Assembly (NCBI RefSeq): GCF_029338555.1
Contig: NZ_CP119991.1
Span: 62,001 to 126,000 of the forward strand
Length of the DNA: 64,000 nucleotides
Origin: Halobaculum marinum
GTDB lineage: Archaea; Halobacteriota; Halobacteria; Halobacteriales; Haloferacaceae
Direction of reading: 5' to 3'
Shown here: positions 25,416 through 34,658 of the stretch, in pieces
Layout: every line of letters begins with the position of its first letter
Position numbering within the stretch: the first letter of the stretch is position 1
Notes under the pieces: model-generated
Database searches by the model: none
Seen by the model: only the letters and a program-made list of their open reading frames with translations
What the model was told of the DNA's origin: nothing
Translations under genes and position numbers: made by a program

Positions 25416-26621
25416 ATGGACAACGACACCGCCGAACGAACCGTGTTGATACCGGCGGGTGTCTCCGCAAAGAGTCTCACGTGCGTGCGCTCGCTGGGGT
25501 CGAAGGGGGTCCGGACCGTCGTCGCGTCGTCGGATCCGGCCGTCCCGGCGTCCGCGTCAAAGTACTGCGACGAACACGTCCTCACCCCGTCGCCGTACGA
25601 GGACTTGATCGCCTACAAGGAGACACTCGTCGCCCTCGCGAGCCGCGAGGCCGTGCGGGCGATAATTCCGAGCAGGGAGGTCGACGCCTTCGTGCTGTCG
25701 CGATACCGCGAGGAGTTCGCCGAGCACGTCGCGCCGCTGTGGCCGACGATGGACACGCTCCGGAAGGTCCACGACGGCCTCCTCCTCGCGGACGTCGCGG
25801 CGGCGGCCGGCGTTCCGACGCCGGAGACGATGCTGTTCGACGACGTCGACGACTGGTCGCGGGAACTGATCATCAAGCCGCGCTACTCGGTGTTGACGAG
25901 CGAGTACGTCGACAACCTCACCGAACGGGACTGCGACGGTCGCCTCTCGCCGATCCACCCGGCGCCCGGGGAACGGCCGGACCGGGCGGAGGTGTTGCGC
26001 GCGATGTTCGGGCACGTCCCGGTGGTCCAGTCGTACGCGCCTATCGAACACGAGTACTCCTTCCGCGCGCTGTACGACGAGGGCGAACCGGTCGCGACGA
26101 GTCTGCGTCGGCAGGTCCGCGGGAAGAGCTACGCTGGCGGTGCGAGCGTCTACCGCGAACTCGTCGACATCCCCGAACTGGCGGATCTCGGCAGTCGGAT
26201 CCTCGACGAACTCGACTGGCACGGGCTGGCGACGGTCCAGTTCATCGAGCGCGCCGACACCGGCGAGTACGAGTTCCTCGAGGTCAATCCCCGCACCTGG
26301 ACGTCGATCCCGACGGACGTTCGCGCCGGGGCCGACTACCCGTACTTCTACTGGCAGGTCGCGACCGGCGACCGCGACGCGGTCGACCCCACCCACGACC
26401 TTGGCCCCGGGACGCACCTGCTGTTCGGCGAGATCCAGTATCTCGCAAGCGTCCTGACGGCGGAGTACCCCAACGCACCCAAGCCCGCCTTCGTCGACGC
26501 GGTGCGGGAGGTCGTCGGGTCGATCCTCGCTCGCCCCGCGTTCGACTACCTCACGCTCGACGACCCCAATCCCTTCGTGCAGGGGGCGATCAACCAACTG
26601 AGGAGCGGGGTGCGGTCGTGA
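25416..26621 (+). CDS. ATP-grasp family ligase
   Basis: This is a 401-aa soluble enzyme of the ATP-grasp superfamily, related to carboxylate-amine ligases and the carbamoyl-phosphate synthase large subunit. An N-terminal Rossmann-like lobe (VLIPAGVSAKSLTCVRSL) is followed by LIIKPRYSV (the grasp lysine), VVQSYAPIEHEYSFRAL, and FLEVNPRTWTS with the metal-binding Glu and Asn. Enzymes of this type in glycan loci attach amino acids or similar acids to sugars, which is an inference here. Its stop overlaps the start of the next glycosyltransferase by four bases (GTGA), so the two are coupled. Confidence 0.85.
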   Translation: MDNDTAERTVLIPAGVSAKSLTCVRSLGSKGVRTVVASSDPAVPASASKYCDEHVLTPSPYEDLIAYKETLVALASREAVRAIIPSREVDAFVLSRYREEFAEHVAPLWPTMDTLRKVHDGLLLADVAAAAGVPTPETMLFDDVDDWSRELIIKPRYSVLTSEYVDNLTERDCDGRLSPIHPAPGERPDRAEVLRAMFGHVPVVQSYAPIEHEYSFRALYDEGEPVATSLRRQVRGKSYAGGASVYRELVDIPELADLGSRILDELDWHGLATVQFIERADTGEYEFLEVNPRTWTSIPTDVRAGADYPYFYWQVATGDRDAVDPTHDLGPGTHLLFGEIQYLASVLTAEYPNAPKPAFVDAVREVVGSILARPAFDYLTLDDPNPFVQGAINQLRSGVRS

Positions 26622-27619
26622 CGAGTTCCGGGCGGTCCCAGACGGACTCGAAGCCGCTCGTCTCCTACGTCATCGCAACCTACGGCCGACCGGACGAACT
26701 CGTCGACGCCGTCGAGTCGGTCGTCGCCCAGGACTACCGGCCGCTCGAACTGTTCGTCGTCGGCGACACGGCGCCGGCGGTTCGCGCGATGTTCGAGGAG
26801 GGCGGGCGCTTCGACCGCGACTGGATCGAGTTCACGAGGGAGGCCGAGCGCACCAGTCCGGCGCACTCGAAGAACGTCGGGTTCGAGCGGGCGAGCGGGG
26901 AGTACCTGATCCACATCGACGACGACGCGGAGCTCGCGGACCCCGACGCGACGCGGACGGTCCTCGACGTGTTCGACCGGCACCCGGACGTCGGGGTCAT
27001 CTCGTTTCAGAGCAAGGACCCCGAGACGCACGAGGTGAAACTCGAAGAGACGCCCGACACGCCGGTTCCTGGGATGGAGCCGACGCGACCGTACCTGGCG
27101 CCGAACTTCGTCGGCGTGGGCGCGGCGATACGGCGGTCCGTGTTGGAGACCGCCGGCACCTACCCCGACGAGTTCGGCTACGGGTTCGAGGAGATGGACC
27201 TCTCCTTGCGCGTCCACGACACCGGCTACGACATCCTCTACACGCCGGAGGTCGTCGTCTACCACAAGAAGTCGGACGCCGGGCGGATCCCCGACCTGGA
27301 GACGAAAGAGCGCCTCGTGGAGAACCGCATCAACATCGCGGTGCGAAACCTCCCGTGGCGGTACGTGTTCTTCACGGCGCTGATCTGGTCGGTGTACGCG
27401 ATCGTGAACACGCGCCGTATCCGGTCGCTGGTTCGGATCTACACCCGGATCTACCGAAAACACGAGTCGCTGCTGGAGGCACGCTCGGTTGTGAGTCCGG
27501 CGACGATCGCCCGCATCAAATCCCGCAAGACGATGTTGTTCCTCTGGTGGTACGGGCCGCACCCGCGCCGGATCGTCGGCCCCAACGGCGAACTCGACCG
27601 CCTGACCTGGGAGAACTGA
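26618..27619 (+). CDS. Family 2 glycosyltransferase
   Basis: This is a 333-aa glycosyltransferase starting with GTG in a GTGA overlap with the ATP-grasp gene. The GT-A domain reads VSYVIATYGRPDELVDAVESV, then IHIDDDAELADPD (the DxD metal motif) and GFEEMDLSLRVHDTGY, with the acceptor acidic residues. A hydrophobic segment near residue 245 (VFFTALIWSVYAIV) suggests membrane attachment. The C-terminus is basic. Sugar and linkage are unknown. The frame is open far upstream but that part is antisense-like and is excluded. Confidence 0.88.
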   Translation: MTSSGRSQTDSKPLVSYVIATYGRPDELVDAVESVVAQDYRPLELFVVGDTAPAVRAMFEEGGRFDRDWIEFTREAERTSPAHSKNVGFERASGEYLIHIDDDAELADPDATRTVLDVFDRHPDVGVISFQSKDPETHEVKLEETPDTPVPGMEPTRPYLAPNFVGVGAAIRRSVLETAGTYPDEFGYGFEEMDLSLRVHDTGYDILYTPEVVVYHKKSDAGRIPDLETKERLVENRINIAVRNLPWRYVFFTALIWSVYAIVNTRRIRSLVRIYTRIYRKHESLLEARSVVSPATIARIKSRKTMLFLWWYGPHPRRIVGPNGELDRLTWEN

Positions 27620-28095
27620 CTTCGACCCGACTCCACGGCCGGGCACCGCCCCTCGTGTTCTCGCCCGCCGCTCTCCTCGTGCCCGCCGAGTGCCCACTGG
27701 GGATGTCCCGACCGTGACACCGGTGCGGACGGGGTCGTCTCAGCGCGCGGCGCCTCGACCGACGGTCGCCACGCCGTCGCGTTCGGACGTTTACCTTTGG
27801 TAAGCGTTGACGGGCGGCGGAGAAGGCTCCAATTACTTAGGGATCGGGGAACACACCCCCCGCCCGCCGGTCGTCGTCGGGCGTGGCAAATTCCGCCCCG
27901 TCGGCCGCTTTGCGACGGGTAGGACGTGCGTACTCGCGCCGAATCTCGGTAGACAAACACTCGACAAATGCGGTCTGAACTGTCGCATTTCTAGAAATCT
28001 AGTTCTATTTGACGAATAAAATTGGTATTAATATGGAAATCACCTCGTTCGCAAAATAAAACTAAACTTATCTAAGTAAGTTCGAATTACCGGGC
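27620..28095. other. Intergenic region before the large GH16 gene
   Basis: There is no gene in these 476 bases. The first half is ordinary high-GC sequence; the last 140 bases drop sharply in GC. An inverted repeat TTACC-TTT-GGTAA lies at 27791-27803. An ACTTA-N6-TAAGT repeat at 28066-28081 sits 15 bases before the GTG at 28096 and may be an operator over the promoter. Confidence 0.5.
28066..28081. promoter_or_regulatory. Inverted repeat ACTTA-N6-TAAGT before GH16 gene
   Basis: This is a perfect five-base inverted repeat in a very AT-rich promoter stretch (aaaataaaactaaac just upstream), immediately before the GTG start at 28096. The composition fits a TATA-like element with an overlapping regulator site. 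The function is inferred only from position. Confidence 0.35.
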
Positions 28096-30186
28096 GTGGC
28101 ACACACGAATGACGGTCCTACTGGGGATGAGAGCGAGGAGCACCTATCGACCGACGATAGCGGAGCGAACCCGACGGATGCGGACGGATCGGGCGGGTTC
28201 GGACCCCTCGAACGACGCGATTATCTGAAGCTTACTGGCGCAAGCGCGGTACTACTCGGCGGCGCGAACTTCGCGACGACGGCACGAGGAGCGATCTCCG
28301 GGGGCGGTCCGCCGGACGTCGCGAACTGGAACGTGGTGTTCGAGGATGACTTCTCCGGGACGTCGCTCGACTCGGACAACTGGGGGGTCGGCTTCGGCTG
28401 GGGGACACGGACGAACTCCCCCGAGGTGATCACGGCCGACCACGTGAACGTCGAGGATTCGATGTTGAAGCTGACCGCCGACCACGAGGGCACCGAGATC
28501 AACGCGGGGGCGATCAACTCCAAGAACCGGTTCTACACTGGCCCCGGCAGTTACTGGGAGGCGCGGATCAAGGCACCGAAACGTGTCGGCTATCTCCCAG
28601 CGTTCTGGTCGAAGCCCAACAGTGAGGACTGGCCGCCGGAGATCGACTTCTTCGAACTGTTCTCCACTGACGACCGCTCCGACGTGTGGTCGACGGCGAA
28701 CTACAACGTCCACTACAGCCGGTCGACTGACCCCGGCGACAACTCTACACATGACGCCCAGCCCGTCCACTACAACACAGGCGTGGATCTCACTCGGGAC
28801 TTCCACATCTACGGGTGCAGGTGGCTCTCGGACCGAGTCGACTTCTACTTCGACGGCAACCACGTCGGGTCGGTCACCGACGAGACGACGATGGAGGCGC
28901 TGCGTCGCGGTGCGCCGTTCTACATGATGTGCAACATCCACATCGACCGGACCGGCACCACGGACAAGTCTGAGCCGTGGACCGAACCCGACGATACGAT
29001 GTTCGTCGACTGGGTCCGCGTCTGGGAACTCGACGGCAGCTCCGACGGATCGACGACGGAGGAACCGACTGAGGAGCCCACCGATGAGGGCGACCACTAC
29101 GTCTGGTTCCGGTCGGCCGACGGCGGCGAAGCCACCTTCGAGTTCGGTGCCAGCGGCGGCAACATCCACTACGACACCAGCGGCCAGGAGGCGGACTACC
29201 AGATCGCGGACGACCGCGAATCCGCCAGCGGGACCGTGGCGCGGACGAGCAACCTGCCTGGCTTCTGGTACGACGGCGAGATCGATCAGTTCAGCTACTC
29301 CGGCCCGCTCGACGTGTTCATCGACAACGAGGCGGTCGACCCCGACTCGCTGGTTACCGAGTCGACCGAGGAGCCGACCGAGGAGCCGACCGACGGCGAC
29401 CACTACCTGTGGGTTCGCTCGGGCGACGGCTCGGCGGCGGAGTTCGTCTTCGAGACGAGCGGCGGCAACGTCCACTACGACAGTAGCGGCCAGGAAGCCG
29501 ACTACTGGATCGGCGACGACGCGATGCTGGGCGGCGGCACCGTGGCGCGGACGAGCAGCCTCCCCGGCTTCTGGTACGACGGCGAGATCATTGACTTCAG
29601 CTACGAGGGGTCGCTCGACGTGTTCATCGACAACGAGGCGGTCGACCCGGACACGCTCGTCGACCCGAACAGACCCGGTCCCTACGCGCCGGGCGAGCTC
29701 CCGAACACCATCACAATTGACGGGAGCGTCTCCAGCGGGAGCGCGGACTACTCGCTGACGGTGTCGGACGCCATTGCACCGGCCAAGGCGATGAACGCCG
29801 AGGACTCGATCGAGGGGGCGACTGCGACCGGCGCCGTCGGCGGCGGCTCCGACGCCTACCGGTACAGCGGCTCGATCAAGGAGTTCGTGCTTGACGGTGA
29901 CGCCGGCGTCGTCGTCGACGGGAGCGAACTCAGCCGGATCACCATCGAACGCGCCCCCGAGAGCAAGGGGAACGTGCGCTACCTCATCGAGACGAGCGGG
30001 ACGCTCATCCACGGCGAACCGTCGTCGGCCGAGCCCGACGAGGTTGAGGGCGGGAAGGCCTACGGACGAGTCAAAGGCGACGCCGACGAGTACTGGCTCC
30101 GCGACGGATCGCTCGTGGACGTGTCCACGTTCCGCGGCGAGGTGGTCGTGACGGTCGACGGCACGGTGGTCGACGCGTCCGACTGA
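28096..30186 (+). CDS. Large secreted GH16 enzyme with C-terminal modules
   Basis: This is a 696-aa exported protein. A long acidic leader precedes the twin-arginine signal (R40-R41, RRDYLKLTGAS). The GH16 catalytic domain spans about 75-315 with E182-I-D184-F-F-E187 after WSKPNSEDWPPE. A TEEPTEEPTDE linker leads to two near-identical modules of about 90 residues (HYVWFRS to DVFIDNEAVDPDSLV, and HYLWVRS to DPDTLV), split by another TEEPTEEP linker. A third C-terminal region of about 150 residues resembles two more, diverged modules ending VVVTVDGTVVD. It probably degrades or remodels a surface or environmental beta-glycan. GTG at 28096 is the only good start. Confidence 0.87.
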   Translation: MAHTNDGPTGDESEEHLSTDDSGANPTDADGSGGFGPLERRDYLKLTGASAVLLGGANFATTARGAISGGGPPDVANWNVVFEDDFSGTSLDSDNWGVGFGWGTRTNSPEVITADHVNVEDSMLKLTADHEGTEINAGAINSKNRFYTGPGSYWEARIKAPKRVGYLPAFWSKPNSEDWPPEIDFFELFSTDDRSDVWSTANYNVHYSRSTDPGDNSTHDAQPVHYNTGVDLTRDFHIYGCRWLSDRVDFYFDGNHVGSVTDETTMEALRRGAPFYMMCNIHIDRTGTTDKSEPWTEPDDTMFVDWVRVWELDGSSDGSTTEEPTEEPTDEGDHYVWFRSADGGEATFEFGASGGNIHYDTSGQEADYQIADDRESASGTVARTSNLPGFWYDGEIDQFSYSGPLDVFIDNEAVDPDSLVTESTEEPTEEPTDGDHYLWVRSGDGSAAEFVFETSGGNVHYDSSGQEADYWIGDDAMLGGGTVARTSSLPGFWYDGEIIDFSYEGSLDVFIDNEAVDPDTLVDPNRPGPYAPGELPNTITIDGSVSSGSADYSLTVSDAIAPAKAMNAEDSIEGATATGAVGGGSDAYRYSGSIKEFVLDGDAGVVVDGSELSRITIERAPESKGNVRYLIETSGTLIHGEPSSAEPDEVEGGKAYGRVKGDADEYWLRDGSLVDVSTFRGEVVVTVDGTVVDASD
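29091..29355 (+). repeat. GH16-linked module, first tandem copy
   Basis: This is an in-gene direct repeat of about 265 bases; its partner is at 29398-29650. Both encode HY(V/L)W(F/V)RS, then a GGN-(I/V)-HYD-(T/S)-SGQEADY core, then LPGFWYDGE and DVFIDNEAVDPD. The level of identity points to recent duplication within the gene. Confidence 0.75.
29398..29650 (+). repeat. GH16-linked module, second tandem copy
   Basis: This is the second copy of the in-gene repeat that begins at 29091, preceded by its own TEEPTEEP linker. It ends with a DPDTLV tail where the first copy has DPDSLV. Confidence 0.75.
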
Positions 30187-32397
30187 TCACCCGGTCGCGT
30201 TTCCAGTCTGCACGACCTCGACCACGCCGTTGCTGTAGACGACGTTCTCACTGACGGTGATCGACCGTGCGTTGCGACGGCTGATCGAGGTCGGCGGGAG
30301 CTCACCCGTTTCTGCCGCCTCCTTCACTGCTGGCCGACGGAGGTAGACATACCCGTCCCGGATGCTGTCACGGTCGAACACCGGTCGCCACTCGCTTTTG
30401 AACACGACCACGTCCACGGTAGTGTACTCGGCCGGCAGCATCGACCGGAATAGCTGGGCGCTCACCGAGTCAGTGAACACTTGCACGTTGCCCGGGTCGT
30501 CCACGGACACCCGCGACTCGTCCGACGACCGTTCGGGGTCGACGTCGGTGATGTTCGCGTGGACACCGATCCACGAGACGCCCGCGCGGTCCTGGCCGTC
30601 GAACACCCGATCGTTCGCATGGGGGTTGAACGTCGACGTCGACGCCGATCCGGTCAGCGCGAACGCAGCCCCGGAGTTGACGACGATCAGGGCCGCGAGC
30701 AGCGTCGCGAGGAACCCCCACGTGGGGCTGCGCCACCGGTCACCGATGCGCTCGGCGCCCCGGTCGAGGACGCGGTAGCCGTACGGGACGAAGGGGGCGA
30801 GGACGACGAGCACGAGTTGGTAAACGCGGTCGGCCCAAAGGTTGAGCGAGAGGAGGTACGAGGCCGCCAGCAGCGCGACCAGCGGGACCGCAAGGGCGGT
30901 GTAGTCGAGGTCTGCCGGCGCCTCACCCCGACGAAGCAAGTTGACCGAGACGAGTCCCCGAGCGGCGACCCCGACGACCAGCAGCACCGTAACCACGACG
31001 TACAGGAGGACGTTGAGCATCTCGATCGGGCCCGTCTGGCTCGCGACGTAGCTCGCACCCGACCCCTCGGCGGTCGACTGCGCGAACAGGAGGGCGGTCG
31101 TCTGGTCGACCGCGACCGCAGGTATCGACACTAGCACCGCCAGCGTGTCGGCGTCGGCGGCCCAGTACCAGGCGGTCGCGGCCAACAGGAGCAGCGCCGG
31201 CACGGCGATGTCGAGGCGCCGCTCGTACCCGTCGATCCGGACGTTCGCCATCGTCACAACGACTGACGCGGCGAGCAGCGCCGTCCCGATGGCGTAGGTG
31301 GTGCCGTAGTGTGCGAAGATCAGCCCCGTCGCGGGGAGCGCGACGGCGATGACGGTGCGTGCGTCGTCGACTACCCCGCGGTCGTTCGCCCGGAGCGTCA
31401 GGAGGAGGCCGACGACGAACAGTTGCGAGATCAGCTGTTTGCCCGGCGTGACGGCGAAGGTGTAGTGGTAGAACACGAGCAACAGCGCCCCGTACAGCCC
31501 GACCGTCTCGTCGAACACGTCGCGCCCGAGGAGGTAGACGCCGAGAGGGACGAACGCGAACGCGAACACGTTGAACAGCTTGAACGTAGTGTGGACGCCG
31601 AGTCCGCTCAACGCTGCGACCGCCGCCGGGACCGCGGTCACCGCCGGGACAGCGACGCCAGACACCTCGGGCGACCAGACGCCGGCTGCGGCCACTCGCT
31701 CGGCGGTGGCGACGAGGCCCTGTACGTCCGCACCCAGGACGTAGGAGGTGAGGAGGTTCCGGTGCAGCAGCGTCGCCGTCCCCACCGAGAACACCGTGAG
31801 CGGGTACAGCGAGCGCGGCACGTACTCGGTCGGCGTGAGCAGCACCACCGCCACGATGGAGGCGACGAGCACGTACATCCCGACGGCGCTTCCCGTCCGG
31901 TTCATGATCCCCGCAGCGAGCGCAGCGACTGACGGGAGCGCGACGAGCGCGACGGCCATCGGGAACGGTCGCGGTCGGCGCAACCGGGGGACCGTGGTGC
32001 CCCGCCGGTACACCCCGGCCGTGAGGGCGGCGATGGTCACGGTCAACACGGAACCGAAGACGACCGGCGAGAGGGGGCGTTCGATGCCGACCAGGGGGAA
32101 CATGACGCTCGTCGCGACGACGAGCACCGTGACCGTGGCCACGCCGAGCGAGACGGCGTACACCGCGAATCCGGACACCGACCGCGGGGTGAGGTCCAAC
32201 AGGATCGTCAGCAAGCCGCCCGGAACGAGCGTCACCAGCGGTACCGTGAGCAGCGCGAGCGGAACGACCGCGGCAGGAAGGAACCCCGAGACGAGTAGAC
32301 AGACCCAGTACAACGACAGGAGCGCGATCACGCCCCCCACGAGCGGTTCCGAGGAGACCCAGGAAGCCAGCTGGGTCTGACGAGCGGACTGCGCCAT
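30187..32397 (-). CDS. Large multi-pass membrane protein, possibly GT-C-like
   Basis: This is a 736-aa integral membrane protein with about 16 hydrophobic helices and a periplasm-like C-terminal domain of about 160 residues (from NPHANDRVFDGQDRAGVSWIG). The overall plan resembles GT-C glycosyltransferases and the DUF2206 group of archaeal surface-glycan genes, but no catalytic motif can be assigned with certainty. The ATG at 32397 is preferred to a TTG 17 codons earlier. It abuts the large GH16 gene tail to tail and probably shares an operon with the flippase upstream. Confidence 0.7.
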   Translation of the reverse strand: MAQSARQTQLASWVSSEPLVGGVIALLSLYWVCLLVSGFLPAAVVPLALLTVPLVTLVPGGLLTILLDLTPRSVSGFAVYAVSLGVATVTVLVVATSVMFPLVGIERPLSPVVFGSVLTVTIAALTAGVYRRGTTVPRLRRPRPFPMAVALVALPSVAALAAGIMNRTGSAVGMYVLVASIVAVVLLTPTEYVPRSLYPLTVFSVGTATLLHRNLLTSYVLGADVQGLVATAERVAAAGVWSPEVSGVAVPAVTAVPAAVAALSGLGVHTTFKLFNVFAFAFVPLGVYLLGRDVFDETVGLYGALLLVFYHYTFAVTPGKQLISQLFVVGLLLTLRANDRGVVDDARTVIAVALPATGLIFAHYGTTYAIGTALLAASVVVTMANVRIDGYERRLDIAVPALLLLAATAWYWAADADTLAVLVSIPAVAVDQTTALLFAQSTAEGSGASYVASQTGPIEMLNVLLYVVVTVLLVVGVAARGLVSVNLLRRGEAPADLDYTALAVPLVALLAASYLLSLNLWADRVYQLVLVVLAPFVPYGYRVLDRGAERIGDRWRSPTWGFLATLLAALIVVNSGAAFALTGSASTSTFNPHANDRVFDGQDRAGVSWIGVHANITDVDPERSSDESRVSVDDPGNVQVFTDSVSAQLFRSMLPAEYTTVDVVVFKSEWRPVFDRDSIRDGYVYLRRPAVKEAAETGELPPTSISRRNARSITVSENVVYSNGVVEVVQTGNATG

Positions 32398-32449
32398 TCT
32401 ACGTGGTCGATAGCGCGGATGGAGTTTGTTATGCCGGTGTTTCGACAAC

Positions 32450-33868
32450 TCAACCTCGTACTACTGACATACCGGGGGCGATGACGCTGTCGCGAACCCG
32501 CGGAATCGCCGCGGAGACGGCCAGATACACGCAGACCCCCAGCGCGACCTGCGCGAGCAGCACGACGAGTCCGTCGACCGGGACAACCTGCCGGATTGCG
32601 AGGAGGACGCCGGCCATCGCGAGCGACGCGACCGCGTACCAGCCGACCAGCCGCACGGGGAACGTCAACTCGACGAACCGCGACAGGTACCGCGTCTGCA
32701 TGAGGGCGTTGACGAACCACGCCCCGCCGGTGGCGAGGGCGGCGCCTTCGAACCCGATTGTCAGGATGAGCAGGGGGCTGGCGACGAGGTTCAAGCCCAC
32801 GGAGACGACGATCGCTTTCGCGGACAGGTCCGGTCTGTCGAGCGCCCGGATCGACGTCCCCACGATGTCGTTGTACGACTGGAACGTCTTCTCGGCCATG
32901 AGGATCACGAGGACCACCGAGGCGATGACGTACTCCGGCCCGAAGAACAGCGAGAGCACCTCCTCGGCGTAGATTGCGGCGCCGACGAGCGCGGGCACCG
33001 ACACGAACAGGACGATCCCGACCGCTCGCGAGATGGTCGACTCGATTCGCTCGGTCGACGCCTCCGAGTCCCACCGGCTGATCTGGGGAAAGATGTTGAG
33101 TTCGATCGACTTGCTGAGCAGCAACACCAGCAGCGTCACCTGCCACGCCACTTCGTAGGCGCTCACGTACGTTCCCGACAGCAGGAGACCGATGATCACG
33201 ACGTCCATCCACTGGTAGACGCGCCCGCCGACGGAGGTGACCGTCTGGTACTTCGAGAAGGCAAACAGCGATCGGATCTGTTCGACCGAGGGGCGGCCGA
33301 TCGGTGTCCGACAGTGGAGGAACGCCCAGCAGAACTCCACGGTCCGACCGACGACGTGGCCGATCAGAATGCCGCGGACACCCCAGCCGCGACTCACGAG
33401 CGTCACGGCGATGCCGACCCACACCACGCGCCGGACGAGTTCGATCGGGGCGGTGTCGCCGACGCGGAGTTCGCCCCTGACCACACTGAGGTACGTCCGC
33501 CCCAGCTCTTGGGCGACCAGACCGGCGACGAGCAGGCCGGTGAACGGCATCCCCAGCGCGGACTCGATGAGCGGTCCCAGGGCCAGCACCGCCACGCAGA
33601 CGACCGCGAGAGTCACGGCCTTGAACGCCAGCGCCGACCCGAGCGTCTCCCCGGGCGCGTCGCCCTCCGAGAGGCGTTTCTCTAGGGCACCCCGCATTCC
33701 CACGTCCGCGGGGATCGACAACAACCCGATCAGCGCGAGATACAGGAAGAATGCGCTCACCCGGTCGGCGGGCAGGGTGCGCGTGAAGTAGGTGATCGCG
33801 CCGAAGAAGACGAACGCGTTGGCGGTCCGCGCCACCAGCACCTTCAGCGTCGACCGACCGAGGTCCAT
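32450..33868 (-). CDS. Polysaccharide flippase (MATE/Wzx-like)
   Basis: This is a 472-aa membrane protein with 12-14 helices. It opens GRSTLKVLVARTANAFVFFGAITYFTRTLP, the usual start of Wzx-type and AglR-type lipid-linked sugar flippases. Internal phrases such as GMRGALEKRLSEGD and SVGGRVYQWMDVVIIGLLLSG match the family. It would move lipid-linked saccharides across the membrane for surface glycan assembly. It is divergent from the DUF1616-like gene and lies upstream of the large membrane protein on the same strand. Confidence 0.86.
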   Translation of the reverse strand: MDLGRSTLKVLVARTANAFVFFGAITYFTRTLPADRVSAFFLYLALIGLLSIPADVGMRGALEKRLSEGDAPGETLGSALAFKAVTLAVVCVAVLALGPLIESALGMPFTGLLVAGLVAQELGRTYLSVVRGELRVGDTAPIELVRRVVWVGIAVTLVSRGWGVRGILIGHVVGRTVEFCWAFLHCRTPIGRPSVEQIRSLFAFSKYQTVTSVGGRVYQWMDVVIIGLLLSGTYVSAYEVAWQVTLLVLLLSKSIELNIFPQISRWDSEASTERIESTISRAVGIVLFVSVPALVGAAIYAEEVLSLFFGPEYVIASVVLVILMAEKTFQSYNDIVGTSIRALDRPDLSAKAIVVSVGLNLVASPLLILTIGFEGAALATGGAWFVNALMQTRYLSRFVELTFPVRLVGWYAVASLAMAGVLLAIRQVVPVDGLVVLLAQVALGVCVYLAVSAAIPRVRDSVIAPGMSVVRG

Positions 33869-34025
33869 ACGCTCCGGGGTCGGCGGAGCGTGTTCGTTAT
33901 GATGGGTGTAGGTGGGTCGAGCCCACAGTAAGGCCGGTCAACCGGGCGTTCGAACGCCGCTGGCTTCCAACGCCGGTGGAACGGTATTGACGATTTTTAC
34001 TCCGACCTGTGATGTGTTGCACACG

Positions 34026-34559
34026 ATGACTGACAGCGGGGGGACACGAACGGCGGAGATCGCGGTGCTGTGCGCGGGGCTCCTCCTGGCGGTGTCGACC
34101 GTCGGGTTCGCGGTCGGCGGTCCCACCAGCGCGTCGCCGTACACCGAGTTCTCGGTGCTGTCGCCCGACGGCGGGGACCTCCTCGCCGACGACTACCCGA
34201 CGGTCGGCGACGCGAATGGCACGGTCGTCACGAAGGTAACGAACCACCAGCGCGAGCAGACGACGTACACGCTCGTCGCGACCGCCCAGCACGTCGCGGC
34301 CAATGACGGTTCTTCCACCGAGGTCCTCGAGCGTCACGAACTCGGGCGGCAGACACTGTCGCTCCCCGACGGGGACGCCGCGACCGCACGCTTCGATGTC
34401 CTCGCGCTCGGCGACCTGGCGGACGCACCGCGAGTTCGCGTCGTGTTCTCACTGTACGTGGGCAACGTGTCCGACGACACGCCGTCCGAGTCGCCATACC
34501 GCCAACTGCACCTGTGGGTGGCCGACACCGACCGTGACTCCAACGTGACTGCCACGTAG
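34026..34559 (+). CDS. DUF1616-like membrane-anchored protein
   Basis: This is a 177-aa protein with one N-terminal helix (AEIAVLCAGLLLAVSTVGFAV) and an extracellular beta-rich domain. The pattern PYTEFSVLSPDG...DYPT...TKVTNHQREQTTYTLVAT matches the DUF1616 domain seen in archaeal cell-surface and polysaccharide loci; its biochemical role is unknown. The ATG at 34026 follows an AT-rich gatttttactcc about 30 bases upstream, a credible promoter for a leaderless transcript. An ATG at 33912 would add 38 residues across that promoter. Confidence 0.75.
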   Translation: MTDSGGTRTAEIAVLCAGLLLAVSTVGFAVGGPTSASPYTEFSVLSPDGGDLLADDYPTVGDANGTVVTKVTNHQREQTTYTLVATAQHVAANDGSSTEVLERHELGRQTLSLPDGDAATARFDVLALGDLADAPRVRVVFSLYVGNVSDDTPSESPYRQLHLWVADTDRDSNVTAT

Positions 34560-34613
34560 CCGTCAGCGCTCCCTGTTCGGACGAGGTTACTTCCTACTAC
34601 TAGCCCATACGGC

Positions 34614-34625
34614 CCCTATTACAAA
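34614..34625 (+). promoter_or_regulatory. Promoter element CCCTATTACAAA (copy 1)
   Basis: This twelve-base string ends 33 bases before the sulfatase ATG. It is identical to the string before the deacetylase gene at 36616-36627, at the same distance from that start. The spacing is right for an archaeal TATA region of a leaderless gene. Confidence 0.6.
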
Positions 34626-34658
34626 CACCGCCAGCCCGCGTCCGTTTGACCAAGACAC

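Noticed and set aside
24965-26617. N-terminal extension of the family 2 glycosyltransferase frame
   Set aside because: Open but antisense-like and overlapping the methyltransferase and ATP-grasp genes; the GTG at 26618 gives the natural GTGA overlap.
27807-28019. A 70-codon plus-strand frame
   Set aside because: No family, crosses an AT-rich promoter region, codon use unlike neighbours.
32398-32448. TTG start for the large membrane protein
   Set aside because: Adds 17 basic residues before the normal start; ATG at 32397 is better.
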